Shown in pieces: positions 1 through 9,142 of a DNA stretch of 64,000 bases. Within the stretch, counting starts at the first letter, position 1, and each line of letters starts with the position of its first letter. Position numbers and translations under genes: made by a program. Under the pieces are notes generated by a model. It saw only the letters and a program-made list of their open reading frames with translations, searched no databases and had not been told where the DNA came from. Source of the DNA: UBA10649 sp965278965. GTDB taxonomy: Bacteria; Actinomycetota; Actinomycetes; S36-B12. The stretch spans positions 992,001 to 1,056,000 of the forward strand of contig OZ257127.1 in the NCBI GenBank assembly GCA_965278965.1. The letters run 5' to 3'.

Positions 1-1570
1 AGGGTACTGCGCTCATGAGGGCCGTGACGTCGCTGCCCGACGCAGCCTTCGCGTCTAGCGCAGTCAGGAGCTCCGGCATGGCTTCCGGCAGGTCGGCGAG
101 GAGCGCCGACTCCACGGTCTGTGCGATCTCCGCGAGCGTCACAGCGTTGCGAGCCACGTCACGGACTCGTGAGGCGGCGGCACTAGGGACAGTGCTGCCC
201 CACACGGATGCCTCGACCACGGCCAACGTCAGCTCAGGAGACCACCGCAACGACCACGACTCACGGAACGTGCCCTTGGAGCGGACCTGACTGCCGACAG
301 GCTCGGCCCAGCCGATGCCCAGTAGTTGCAGACGGTGGAAGAGCCTCGAACGTTGCACGTCCGTGTCGGTGCGCACGTCGAGGTCAATCGAGCGAGCCGC
401 TTCGAGCTTGAGCCGCAGCCGCTTCGCCGTCGCGGCGAGGTCAGCGGCCAGGGCCACAGTCGGCACGGAATCAGGGACGGATCCGAATTCCTCGCCCACA
501 ACCAGGCGGCGCGTCACGAGGTCGAGCGGTACGTCGTCGCCATCGCAGAGTACCGACCGCGTCGCTTCCATCACCTCGTCCAGTCCTGCAAGTCCGCGCC
601 CGCGGAGAGTTGCCAGGGCGTTTGCGAGGCGGGTCGCCTCGATGACGTGCGCCGACGAGACCGGCAGGTCCTCTGCTCGCAGGACCCCTGCGACTCGGGT
701 CAGCCACGTCGCGATTGTGCGCTCCGTGCACGTGAAGAGGTGGTGGTACCAGCCAGGAGAGGTGACGCCCGCACCGTATCCCGAGGCCGTCGCGAGGCGC
801 GAGTGGGTCCACGGCACCCAGGTCAGCGAGACCTTGCGCTTGGACAGTCCGCGCAGCAGTCGAGCATCCGCGGCCCCAGTGGTGGTCGTCACGTCGACAG
901 CCGGCGCGTGCCAGGCGCCGCAAACGACGGCGATCCGCGCCGCACCGTCCTTGATCCCAGCCCGCACGGTCTGGCGCATCCACGCCTCCCGACGGTCCTC
1001 GCGCGCTGTGCCCAGCGGCGGGGCTGGCGACGAGCTGCGCAGCTCGGCCATCGCGTCCCGGATGGCGTCGAAGGGAGCTCGATCGTGGACGCGCGACTCT
1101 ATGACGTCATCCCACCACCGCTCGGGATCGCTGTAGCCCCCGGCGAGCGCGAGCATCGCAATCGGGTCGGCGCGAAGGTCGGCCTCGCCCGCGACCTCGT
1201 CGTCCGGGGAAACGACGGCCGGCTCATCACGCACCAACGTGGCGCTCGCCGGGAGGTCACAGAAGCGCACGGGTACGTCGTTCCGCACAGACCACGCGAT
1301 CGCCTGCCACTCCGGGGAGAACACCGCGAAGGGCCAGAACACCGCTTCGCGCGGGGAGTCCACGTCATACGCCAGCAGAGCGATCGGAGGCTCGAGGGTG
1401 TCCATCGCCGCGAAAGCCAGCAGCGGGTCCGCGTCGGACGGCCCTTCGACAAGTACGAGGTCGGGCTGCAGCTCCTCGAGCCGTGCACGCACGGCGCGCG
1501 CGGACCCGGGGCCATGGTGTCGGATCCCGAGGACATCCACGACAGCGGAGCACGCCGGTGCATCGGTCAC
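1..1570 (-). CDS. DUF5682 family protein (C-terminus beyond window)
   Basis: The frame is open from a GTG at 1570 to the window edge, at least 523 codons. Its start overlaps the preceding ATPase stop as GTGA (1567-1570). The N-terminus reads VLGIRHHGPGSARAVRARLE, then DLVLVEGPSDADPLL, then VFWPFAVFSPEWQAIAW, the pattern I know from DUF5682 proteins. No enzymatic role is established that I can name. Members are usually encoded next to MoxR-type AAA+ ATPases, SWIM and VWA proteins, as here. The family is longer than what is visible, so the C-terminal part and any VWA gene downstream lie outside the window. Confidence 0.8.
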   Translation of the reverse strand, partial: MTDAPACSAVVDVLGIRHHGPGSARAVRARLEELQPDLVLVEGPSDADPLLAFAAMDTLEPPIALLAYDVDSPREAVFWPFAVFSPEWQAIAWSVRNDVPVRFCDLPASATLVRDEPAVVSPDDEVAGEADLRADPIAMLALAGGYSDPERWWDDVIESRVHDRAPFDAIRDAMAELRSSSPAPPLGTAREDRREAWMRQTVRAGIKDGAARIAVVCGAWHAPAVDVTTTTGAADARLLRGLSKRKVSLTWVPWTHSRLATASGYGAGVTSPGWYHHLFTCTERTIATWLTRVAGVLRAEDLPVSSAHVIEATRLANALATLRGRGLAGLDEVMEATRSVLCDGDDVPLDLVTRRLVVGEEFGSVPDSVPTVALAADLAATAKRLRLKLEAARSIDLDVRTDTDVQRSRLFHRLQLLGIGWAEPVGSQVRSKGTFRESWSLRWSPELTLAVVEASVWGSTVPSAAASRVRDVARNAVTLAEIAQTVESALLADLPEAMPELLTALDAKAASGSDVTALMSAVP

Positions 1571-2674
1571 GCGTTCGCGTCCCTGCACGCCCGGTAGAAG
1601 TCTTCCCAGCCCGGTCGCTCGCGCACGACCGCCTCGAGGTACTCGGTCCATACGACACGGTCGGCGACGGGATCGCGCACCACCGCGCCCTGGATGCCGG
1701 CGGCGACGTCGGCCGGTCGCAGCACTCCGTCGCCGAAGTGGGCCGATAGCGCCCAGCCGCTCGTAACGACGGAGATAGCCTCCGCGGTCGACAGGGTGCC
1801 GCTCGGGGACTTGAGCGCCGTACGGCCGTCGACGGTCGTGCCGGAGCGCAGCTCGCGAAACACGGTTACGACGCGGCGGATCTCCTCGATCGCCGCAGGC
1901 ATCTCAGGCAGCTCGAGCGACGTGCCGAGCTGAGCGACCCGGCGCGAGACGATGTCGACCTCCTCCTCCTCGGTCGCTGGCAGAGGCAGGACAACCGTGT
2001 TGAAACGGCGACGGAGAGCGCTCGACAGCTCGTTCACGCCACGGTCGCGGTCGTTGGCCGTAGCGATCACGTTGAAGCCCTTGGTCGCCTGCACCTCGCC
2101 CCCGAGCTCGGGAACCGGGAGCGTCTTCTCAGACAGGATCGTGATGAGCGTCCTGTACGTCGGACGGTATGCGGCTGAGCTCCTCGACGCGGGCGACGCG
2201 TCCTTCCCGCATCGCAGTGAGCACCGGCGAGGCGACCAGTGCGGCGTCGGACGGTCCCTCGGCGAGCAGTCGCGCGTAGTTCCAGCCGTAGCGGATCGAC
2301 TCCTCCGTCGTTCCCGATGTGCCCTGAACGAGCAGGGTGGAGTCGCCCGAGATCGCGGCCGCGAGATGCTCCGACACCCACGTCTTTGCCGTCCCTGGTA
2401 CGCCGAGGAGCAACAGGGCACGGTCGGTCGCCAAAGTCGCCACCGCCACCTCGACGAGACGTCGCGGGCCCACGTACTTGGGCGTGATCACGGTGCCGTC
2501 ATCGAGCGTGCCGCCGAGTAGGTAGTTCACCACCGCCCACGGCGAGAGCCGCCACGACGGCGGACGCGAACGGTCGTCGACCCGCGCGAGAGCAGCAAGC
2601 TCGTCGGCGTAGGCGTCCTCAGCGTGTGGACGCAGCGGTGTCGCCTGGGGTCGACTGGACTCGTTGTCGGTCAC
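1567..2674 (-). pseudogene. MoxR-type AAA+ ATPase, split by a frameshift near 2147-2151
   Basis: The N-terminal part starts at GTG 2674 (GTGA overlap with DUF5691) and holds a Walker A, LLLGVPGTAKTWVSEHL, and a Walker B region ending VEELSRIPSDVQDA. There the frame runs into HHDPV and a stop. The adjacent frame resumes exactly with LITILSEKTLPVPELGGEV, then sensor 1 (FNVIATANDRDRGVNELSSA) and the C-terminal lid, ending at 1567. Two bases appear to be missing (GACGCTCATC where GACGCGCTCATC-like sequence is expected). Family knowledge: MoxR ATPases act as chaperones with VWA partners. Either the gene is inactivated, expression needs a programmed shift, or the sequence has an error; flanking overlaps are intact, which favours a recent event or an error. 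Confidence 0.85.
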
Positions 2675-4176
2675 GTGAGCTCCTCGCGCAGTCGGTGTCG
2701 GGTGTTTATGACGTTGAGGGCGGCCGAGGCCGCCGACCACTGCGCGGACCCCGGCTCGAAGGCCGCGATGCGCGCGCAGAGGGCCTCGACCACCGGCGCG
2801 GGCTCGTCCGCTGGCGCGGCGTGGGCCACTGCGTCGAGGACCATCTGCTGCGTCGTGGCGGGGAAGCGCTCCACGTCCGCGGTGGCCTCGATCATCGCGA
2901 CGGCCACGTCGGTGGACACCGGTCGCGGCAGGTCGGTCGCGAGGCGGACGAGAGCACCAGGATGCGTCGAAGCTGCAGCCGCGCGGATGGCTCGTGCCTG
3001 CTCCGCAGATGGGAGTCTGCCGGCCAGAAGAAGGTGCGCCGAAGGATCGTGCTCGACCAAGGCACGGCACCAGTCGACGTTGCCCGAGACCCGTGCAGCG
3101 GTGGCGAGCCCCTCGATCATCGGCGCCGCCCAGTCTGACGTGGCAGCCAGCCCCACGAGCCGGCTGGCTTCTGTATCGAAGGCCGCGGCGAACCCGGAAA
3201 GCGGCACGCGAGCGAGGACCTGCGTCAGGAACCACGCGCGACGACCGCCTGATCCCTTCGGCGGGTCGGGGACCTGGTCGCGCTTGAGCGACGCGTCGCG
3301 TTCGTCCGGCGGCACGACGACGAGCTCGGTCCGCAGCAGTCGACGTTCGAGGCGAATCCAGCTTGTTGCTCGTGTCAGCATCCGGTGTGAGTAGGCCGAC
3401 CTCGGCAGCGCCCTCAGGAGCTCGGCAGCAGCGTGCCGCACCTCGGCGCGGGAGTCGTCCAGGACCAACTCAAGGAACTCCTCGTCGTCAGGGCCGAGGC
3501 CGACGCGCAGCTCGGCAACGAAGGCCGCGCGCTCCGCCGGGCCTTCGCTCCCCCAGCCGGAACTCAGTTCTTCGCGCGCCAGTGCTGGCTCGCCTGCTCG
3601 CGCCGCGCGAAACCAGGCGGTGCGATCGGCCAGGTCGCCGTGCGACCACATCTGCCTCGATCCCCACGGATCCGGCACGTCGTCTTCGCGCCGGGCTTCC
3701 GCGAGCACGTCGCCCCACTCGGCGCGCAACTCCGCCAGCCAGCGGCCACGCTCGCCGAGGGCTCCCGCGACCGGAGTCCGCAGCCGGTCAGGGTGGACGT
3801 GCGCGAGGTCGAGGAGCGCCGGGAGGTGTCGGTGCGGAGCGTGATGGGCGGTCGAGGCCGCAACGGTGAGCCACTCCGCGACCAGCGTGTAGTCCTCAGT
3901 TTGGAGAAGGCCCGCGAGCGTCGCGGCCGCCACTCCTGAGGCCTCGACCGTCGTCTCGGTGCCGGCAGGAGGAAGCGCCGACGGTGTGGGACCTCGCGCA
4001 CCTGCGCGCTCGGCCACGTGAACGAGCGACGCCGCCGCCAGGAGCACCTCGGCCGCCGGTGCGTCGACGCGTGACGCGGGTTCCCTCACACCTGTCGGCA
4101 GAACACCGAGGTCGAGCGGACGCCGCCCTGTACCCATGAGCGCGACCGAGACGAGCTCCTCCCATGGGTCGATCAC
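2671..4176 (-). CDS. DUF5691 domain-containing protein
   Basis: 501 residues from GTG 4176, which overlaps the SWIM gene stop as GTGA; its own stop overlaps the ATPase start the same way. The N-terminus is VIDPWEELVSVALMGTGRRP, and the middle contains WSHGDLADRTAWFRAARAGEPALAREEL and a segment about VELVLDDSRAEVRHAAAELLRALP that looks HEAT-like. This matches the DUF5691 proteins that recur between SWIM-finger and MoxR genes. Predicted cytoplasmic and helical, with no catalytic motif seen. Function unknown; the strict co-operon with SWIM, MoxR and DUF5682 suggests one multi-protein machine. Confidence 0.82.
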   Translation of the reverse strand: MIDPWEELVSVALMGTGRRPLDLGVLPTGVREPASRVDAPAAEVLLAAASLVHVAERAGARGPTPSALPPAGTETTVEASGVAAATLAGLLQTEDYTLVAEWLTVAASTAHHAPHRHLPALLDLAHVHPDRLRTPVAGALGERGRWLAELRAEWGDVLAEARREDDVPDPWGSRQMWSHGDLADRTAWFRAARAGEPALAREELSSGWGSEGPAERAAFVAELRVGLGPDDEEFLELVLDDSRAEVRHAAAELLRALPRSAYSHRMLTRATSWIRLERRLLRTELVVVPPDERDASLKRDQVPDPPKGSGGRRAWFLTQVLARVPLSGFAAAFDTEASRLVGLAATSDWAAPMIEGLATAARVSGNVDWCRALVEHDPSAHLLLAGRLPSAEQARAIRAAAASTHPGALVRLATDLPRPVSTDVAVAMIEATADVERFPATTQQMVLDAVAHAAPADEPAPVVEALCARIAAFEPGSAQWSAASAALNVINTRHRLREELT

Positions 4177-5480
4177 AGGGCCACCACCGTGCGGTCCTGC
4201 ACGACGCTCAGCGCCACCGCATCGCCACCGGTTTGCTCCGCGAAAACGCTCACCGCTGATCCGCCAGAAACGGCAAGGAGCACCCACGGGTCCTCCCCTG
4301 CGAGCGGCAGGGAACCGGTGGCGTCGTAGAGGCACCAGCCGTCGGCGCCTCGTCCTACCGCGACGGACGAGAGGAGGACCGGCCACGACGCCAGCCATGG
4401 GTCCTCGCCAACAGCCTTCGCGTAGGAAGAACGCGCATCGTCGACCGTGGTCGCACCCGGCAGCGCGCCCGGCGCTCCCGGGTCGGAGTACCGCTCACCG
4501 ACCATCGCACGAAGCGCAGGCGAACCGGGGTAGAAGTGGAGCGACGCCTCGACACTCATGCCCGGCACCCCAATCGTGTCGAGCACCTGTCCGGCGGCCG
4601 CGAACGACAGGACCAGGGCCGGGCGACCGCTGCGCTCGCCCATGAGCCACGTTCGGCGGACCAGGAGGCGCGCCTCGTTGGAATCTCGCACGGCGAGCAG
4701 GCACCAGCGGTCGCGCACCGCCTCAGTGGCGAGCACGTCCTCTCTGGCGGTCGTATATCCGACGTGCGCCCGGACCGTTGCGCCGAGACCGTCGGGCAGG
4801 GTCTCGAGCGCACCGTGCGCCCGCGCGAGCAAGTGCAGCCCGGCGTAGTGCTGAACGAGTGTCCGCGGCCAGTTCTCGTCTCTCACGACCGTAGACGGGA
4901 TCTGCCGCAGCCAGGAAGCCACACCGGGTGCCTGGGCATCAACCATGCGCGCGGCCATGCCGTCGAAGTACGCGTAGGACCGGTCTACGGACACCAACCC
5001 GACGCGGACCTGGTCGCACAGCCACCTGTCGAGGTCCTCAAGCCCAGCCGCGACGCGCGCCGCCCGCTTCTCGGCACGTCGCTCGGCGGCAGCTGGGTCG
5101 GCGGGAGCTTCGCTGGGCGACGAGGCGGGACGCTTCGGTGCCGCAGCCTTGGCGGCCCGCGTCTCGAGCCAGGACTGAGTGAAGTCGGCGGGCTTGGCCG
5201 CGTCTGGAACTACGCCTGCCGACCACAGCAGCAGCAGACCGAGGGCGTGCTTGCAGGGGAACTTCCGGCTCGGGCAGGAGCACTTGAATGCCGGACCCTC
5301 TAGGTCTACGGACGTCTGGTACGGGTTCTTGCCGCTACCGGCGCAGAGACCCCAAACAGCGCCCGCCGTCGCGCCGAGCTCGCTCCATTTCGCAGGGGAA
5401 GCCAGGCCGCGGCCGGCGCGGAGCGAGGACGCATCCGGAGCGAGCCCGGCGACCACCCCGTCCGGCCAGCGAACCCCCAT
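4173..5480 (-). CDS. SWIM zinc-finger protein
   Basis: 435 residues from ATG 5480 (MGVRWPDGVVAGLAPDAS). A SWIM finger, CSCPSRKFPCKHALGLLLLW (CxC-x6-CxH), lies at about residues 65-85. After it comes an alanine/proline-rich linker (PKRPASSPSEAPADPAAAERR) and a conserved C-terminal domain. SWIM fingers bind zinc and can contact DNA or protein. It is the first gene of a four-gene operon with GTGA junctions. A TAGCCT lies 8 nt upstream of the ATG, so the mRNA may be nearly leaderless. An upstream in-frame start would add about 53 residues of low-complexity sequence and is less likely. Confidence 0.85.
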   Translation of the reverse strand: MGVRWPDGVVAGLAPDASSLRAGRGLASPAKWSELGATAGAVWGLCAGSGKNPYQTSVDLEGPAFKCSCPSRKFPCKHALGLLLLWSAGVVPDAAKPADFTQSWLETRAAKAAAPKRPASSPSEAPADPAAAERRAEKRAARVAAGLEDLDRWLCDQVRVGLVSVDRSYAYFDGMAARMVDAQAPGVASWLRQIPSTVVRDENWPRTLVQHYAGLHLLARAHGALETLPDGLGATVRAHVGYTTAREDVLATEAVRDRWCLLAVRDSNEARLLVRRTWLMGERSGRPALVLSFAAAGQVLDTIGVPGMSVEASLHFYPGSPALRAMVGERYSDPGAPGALPGATTVDDARSSYAKAVGEDPWLASWPVLLSSVAVGRGADGWCLYDATGSLPLAGEDPWVLLAVSGGSAVSVFAEQTGGDAVALSVVQDRTVVAL

Positions 5481-6236
5481 AGGTCCGGAGGCTAGCAAGC
5501 GGGTAGAGGTCGCGCCGGCCAGACATGACGGGATCGAACCAGTTGACGTGAACCTGCGGCTAGGCACCGTGTTCGGTAGCGAACGCCACGAAATGCGGTG
5601 CAGGCGCTGGTAGGGCGATATCCGCAACCTTGAGGTCATGAGCGCGCCGCAGGCCAGGCGGACCTCGGCGGCGCGATGCCAGACTCAGAACCGGCCAGGC
5701 CGGGCCTTGCTCCCGGTTCGCTCGGATCGAATGCGACGAACACGGCCCAGCTAGTCATGCCCACTGAGTAGGCAGAGCGGGCGCGGGCGGTCGACTCTCG
5801 CCGCGGAAACCCACTCCGGTACAACGGCTTTCCTATGAGAGATGACCTCGTTCGAGTCCCGTCACTCAACCGAACGAAGTTCCGCCTTTCCGTGCGTCCT
5901 GTGCACCGTGCAACACAGATGCAGGGCCTTTCGACCTCGGCGACATCGGGCTCGAAACGTGTTGCTGCACGTAGGGACTCAAGGACCCGACCACTCCTGG
6001 CTAGGGTCGCTTTCGACGGACAGGAACCCAAAAGTTCTGCCCGCCCTCCCGCGGGTCAACATGGGACACTTCGCGCATGCTGAGAGATCCGCATGGGTAC
6101 CTCGAGCATGGCAAGCGACGTGCGCTGCGCCCAAGAGTGATGGCGCGCCCACGCCGGTGCGTCGCTGCCCTCAGTCTCGTCCGCACCGGTCATGAGCGGC
6201 CGAGGCGATCATGAGTGACCTGGGCCTGGGCCTCCG
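5481..6236. other. intergenic region, no gene supported
   Basis: About 750 bp between the divergent SWIM operon and the EAL gene. Frames here are short or have shadow-like composition and no ribosome site. It must carry the promoters of both flanking genes. A GTTCGAGTCCCG string near 5850 resembles a tRNA T-arm but does not fold as one. Confidence 0.5.
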
Positions 6237-8798
6237 ATGGTGACCTCGGCGACCGTGAAGGCACCGCGGTGGTCGCTGCCGCGCACTGTTGCGCTCTGGG
6301 CGATGTGGGTGGGCTTGTGGCTGGGGTCTGCCGTCCTCACCCGCGCGGGCTGGCTGTCCGCCGAAGGTGTGGCGATCGTCTCGGCCGGGGGCGGGATCGG
6401 GGCTGGCCTGCTCGTCGTCCTCGGCCATCGCCAGCGTTGGATGATCGTCACCGCAGGCGCCGCGGCTCTCATGTACCTCTATGTCGGCCAAGGACTGCCC
6501 TGGGCACTGACCCTGGGCCGAACAGCCGCCGACCTGGCGTCCTGCATCATCTGGGCCCTTGTGATCAGGCGGTACCGGGATACCGGCTCCGGAGTGGGCG
6601 CGCCCGTCCACTGGGCAGCGCTCGCAGCCGTCCTGGCCGCGGCGATCCGCCTACTACCCGTCGTGGCGTTCGCACTCGCCGATGGCGACTCCTCGTCGAT
6701 CTACGTCTCGGCCGCCGTTGTCGAGCTCGGTCTGGGCGTGGTCGTCGGCTTCATCGCATTCGGCTCCGCCGTGGTCGGCGCCTGGCCCCTGAAGGACCTC
6801 CGGTCCGACCTGACCGCGCCGCGCTCCTCCGTGATCATCGGTACGGTCGCGGTCGGCGTCGCCACCGTCGTGCTCTACCTGACTCCACTCGGCGGCGTGA
6901 TCAACGGATCCGGCTTCCTCGTGATCCCGCTGCTCGGGCTCGTCGCGGGTTGGTGGTCGTTCCGCGTCACCGCACTGGTCACGGCGGGGACAGTCCTGCT
7001 GATCGCCGTCGCCCTGTCCCACGGCCTTGGCCCGTTCGACGGGCCTGCTGTCGCTGCCGAGGTGACGACGACGCAGGTGCTGCTGCTGGCGCTGACAGTC
7101 ACCACGTTCTCGCTGGCCGGGGCAGCGGAGCAGAGCCGTCGTGCGCGCAGGGTTGCGCAGGCATCACTTGCGGTCCAGCAAGCGCTCTACCAGGAGACGC
7201 CCGTGCCCACGGTCCTGGTGTCCGATGACGACGAGATGCAGATGCTGGACGCGAACGAGGCCTTCCGGACCCTCCTGGGCCCCGAGCACACTGCAAGTGC
7301 CGGCCGGCCGCTACACCAGTGCCTGGGCGTGTCGGCGGCTGCGCTGGCCGCCAGCTTCGGTCCGGCCGCCGACCTTCGCATCCGTGGCTCGGCCTCCGGA
7401 CGAACCGTGTGGGTCCGCCTGGCGCGGTCGGAGCCCCTCGACGACGTGGACAGCGCCCAGCCTTTCCGTGTCGTCGTCCTGGAGGACGTGACGGCCAGCC
7501 TGGCCTCCGAGGACCTCCTCCTCGAGCAGGCGCGTCGTGATCCGCTCACCGGGCTGGGAAACCGCAACGCGTTCATCGACCGCATGGCAGAGGCAGCAGC
7601 GGCGAACGACCCGTGGGCCGTCGTCCTAGTGAAGGTCGACGGGCTGCGGCGGGTCAACTCGGCCGCGGGGCCAGAGGTCGGCGACGCGGTGCTCGTGGGA
7701 GCAGGCAGCCGCCTGCGGTCCCTTGCCGCCGATGCTGGCGAGGTGTTCCGGGTGTCCAGCTCGGAGTTCGGAATCGTGCTGATCACCGAGTGCACCGACG
7801 ACGCCTCGACCGTGGCCAAGCAGGCACACGCACAGCTCGCAGAGCCGGTCGTGATCGGTGAGGACCACCTCCACGTGACGGTTCGCTGCGCTGTCGTTCC
7901 GAACGCGGCGACCGGAACTAGCCCGCAGGCGACCCTTCGTCGCGCCGAGGTCGCCCTCGAACGATGCCGTGCCTCGGGCGAGGGCGTCGTCATCACGACG
8001 CCGAACGATGCAGACGTTCCATCCAGCAGCCTGGCGCTCGAACGTGCGCTTGGCGATGCCCTGGAGAGTCGAAGCCTCGTCGCCGCCTTCCAGCCCATCG
8101 TCGATCTTGCGTCTGGAGACGTGGCAGGAGCCGAGGCGCTGGTGCGGCTGCGCGCCGCCGATGGATCCCTCATCCCCCCGAACCTGTTCCTGCCCATCGC
8201 CGCCGAGCTCGGGCTGATGGGGACGATCACCGAGCAGATGCTCGACCACGCCGCGCATGCGGCGGCTGGCTGGGCGGCCGCGGGACACCCGATCTATGTC
8301 GCGTTCAACGCTCCGCCGACCTGGATCCGAGACGGCGCGCTCGCCCTCATAGGCGACGCGCTACGTCGACACCGCCTCCCCGCTCACCTGCTCGCTCTGG
8401 AGGTGACCGAGGAGGAGGTCCTCACCCTCTCGCCGGAGAACCTGACCGTGCTTCGGGCGATCCGGACCCTGGGATGCCACGTGTCGATCGATGACTTCGG
8501 CACCGGGTACTCCGGCCTGACCGCTTTCCGCGAGATCCCGGCGAGCCTGGTCAAGATCGACCAGTCCTTCATCGCTACCGCCACCGACAGTGACGCCGAC
8601 CGCGACCTGCTCGCCGCGATCATCGATCTGATCCACCGGTTCCACAAGAAGGCCGTAGCTGAGGGCGTCGAGACGGTCGCCCAGCTCGAGCTGCTCCGCG
8701 AGCTCGGGTGCGACCGCGTGCAGGGCTTCCTCATCAGCCCACCGGTCCCGTTCGAGACAATGCCCGTGGGGGCATGGGCCGATCCACACGTGACCTGA
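6237..8798 (+). CDS. membrane c-di-GMP phosphodiesterase: sensor-PAS-degenerate GGDEF-EAL
   Basis: 853 residues. Residues 1-about 300 form roughly eight membrane helices (MASE1-like sensor). A PAS-like domain follows (about 320-420), then a GGDEF domain opening RRDPLTGLGNRNAF whose signature is SSSEF instead of GG[DE]EF, so cyclase activity is unlikely. The EAL domain (about 600-840) keeps GAEALVRLR, LEVTEEEV, IDDFGTGYSG, VKIDQSF, AVAEGVET and the terminal VQGF, i.e. the usual metal and catalytic residues. Known for the family: EAL hydrolyses c-di-GMP to pGpG; a degenerate GGDEF may sense GTP. Monocistronic, with ATG at 6237. Confidence 0.88.
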   Translation: MVTSATVKAPRWSLPRTVALWAMWVGLWLGSAVLTRAGWLSAEGVAIVSAGGGIGAGLLVVLGHRQRWMIVTAGAAALMYLYVGQGLPWALTLGRTAADLASCIIWALVIRRYRDTGSGVGAPVHWAALAAVLAAAIRLLPVVAFALADGDSSSIYVSAAVVELGLGVVVGFIAFGSAVVGAWPLKDLRSDLTAPRSSVIIGTVAVGVATVVLYLTPLGGVINGSGFLVIPLLGLVAGWWSFRVTALVTAGTVLLIAVALSHGLGPFDGPAVAAEVTTTQVLLLALTVTTFSLAGAAEQSRRARRVAQASLAVQQALYQETPVPTVLVSDDDEMQMLDANEAFRTLLGPEHTASAGRPLHQCLGVSAAALAASFGPAADLRIRGSASGRTVWVRLARSEPLDDVDSAQPFRVVVLEDVTASLASEDLLLEQARRDPLTGLGNRNAFIDRMAEAAAANDPWAVVLVKVDGLRRVNSAAGPEVGDAVLVGAGSRLRSLAADAGEVFRVSSSEFGIVLITECTDDASTVAKQAHAQLAEPVVIGEDHLHVTVRCAVVPNAATGTSPQATLRRAEVALERCRASGEGVVITTPNDADVPSSSLALERALGDALESRSLVAAFQPIVDLASGDVAGAEALVRLRAADGSLIPPNLFLPIAAELGLMGTITEQMLDHAAHAAAGWAAAGHPIYVAFNAPPTWIRDGALALIGDALRRHRLPAHLLALEVTEEEVLTLSPENLTVLRAIRTLGCHVSIDDFGTGYSGLTAFREIPASLVKIDQSFIATATDSDADRDLLAAIIDLIHRFHKKAVAEGVETVAQLELLRELGCDRVQGFLISPPVPFETMPVGAWADPHVT

Positions 8799-8800
8799 GG

Positions 8801-9142
8801 TCAGGGACGTGAGCCCATGGCAACCGTCAAAAGGAGCACGGTGTCCTCGACCGCGGTGATGACGAGGGTCTTCGCAGGCAGGATCAGGAGGTCGTCGATC
8901 GCGACCTCGATCGTCTCGCCACCCCCATCGACGGTGAGCCGGCCCGCGACCACCAGGATCGAACCCTCGTGCGGCGGGTGCTCCATCGTCATGGTCCGGC
9001 CAGCCAGGACCGCGACGAGCGTCTGGCGCAGCACAGCCGCCTCGCCCGAATGCAACGAGACTGAGCTGCGACCGTCGGTCGACCCTCGCGCCGTGGCGAA
9101 CAGCTTGTCGGCCACGTCCATGAGGTCCACTGGGCTCGTCAT
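8801..9142 (-). CDS. small cupin-like protein
   Basis: 113 residues from ATG 9142, overlapping the glycosyltransferase stop as ATGA. The sequence MTMEHPPHEGSILVVAGRLTVDGGGETIEVAIDDLLILPA is a short cupin beta-barrel pattern; the usual metal-binding histidine cluster is reduced. Third gene of the sigma factor-GT4-cupin operon. Function unknown; possibly a binding or regulatory protein. Confidence 0.7.
   Translation of the reverse strand: MTSPVDLMDVADKLFATARGSTDGRSSVSLHSGEAAVLRQTLVAVLAGRTMTMEHPPHEGSILVVAGRLTVDGGGETIEVAIDDLLILPAKTLVITAVEDTVLLLTVAMGSRP

Noticed and set aside
5845..5880. tRNA-like T-arm string (GTTCGAGTCCCG)
   Set aside because: Flanking bases do not pair as a T-stem and no acceptor or anticodon arm is found.
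6095..6100. GGGTAC before the EAL gene
   Set aside because: No GTTT-like -35 at 15-17 nt.
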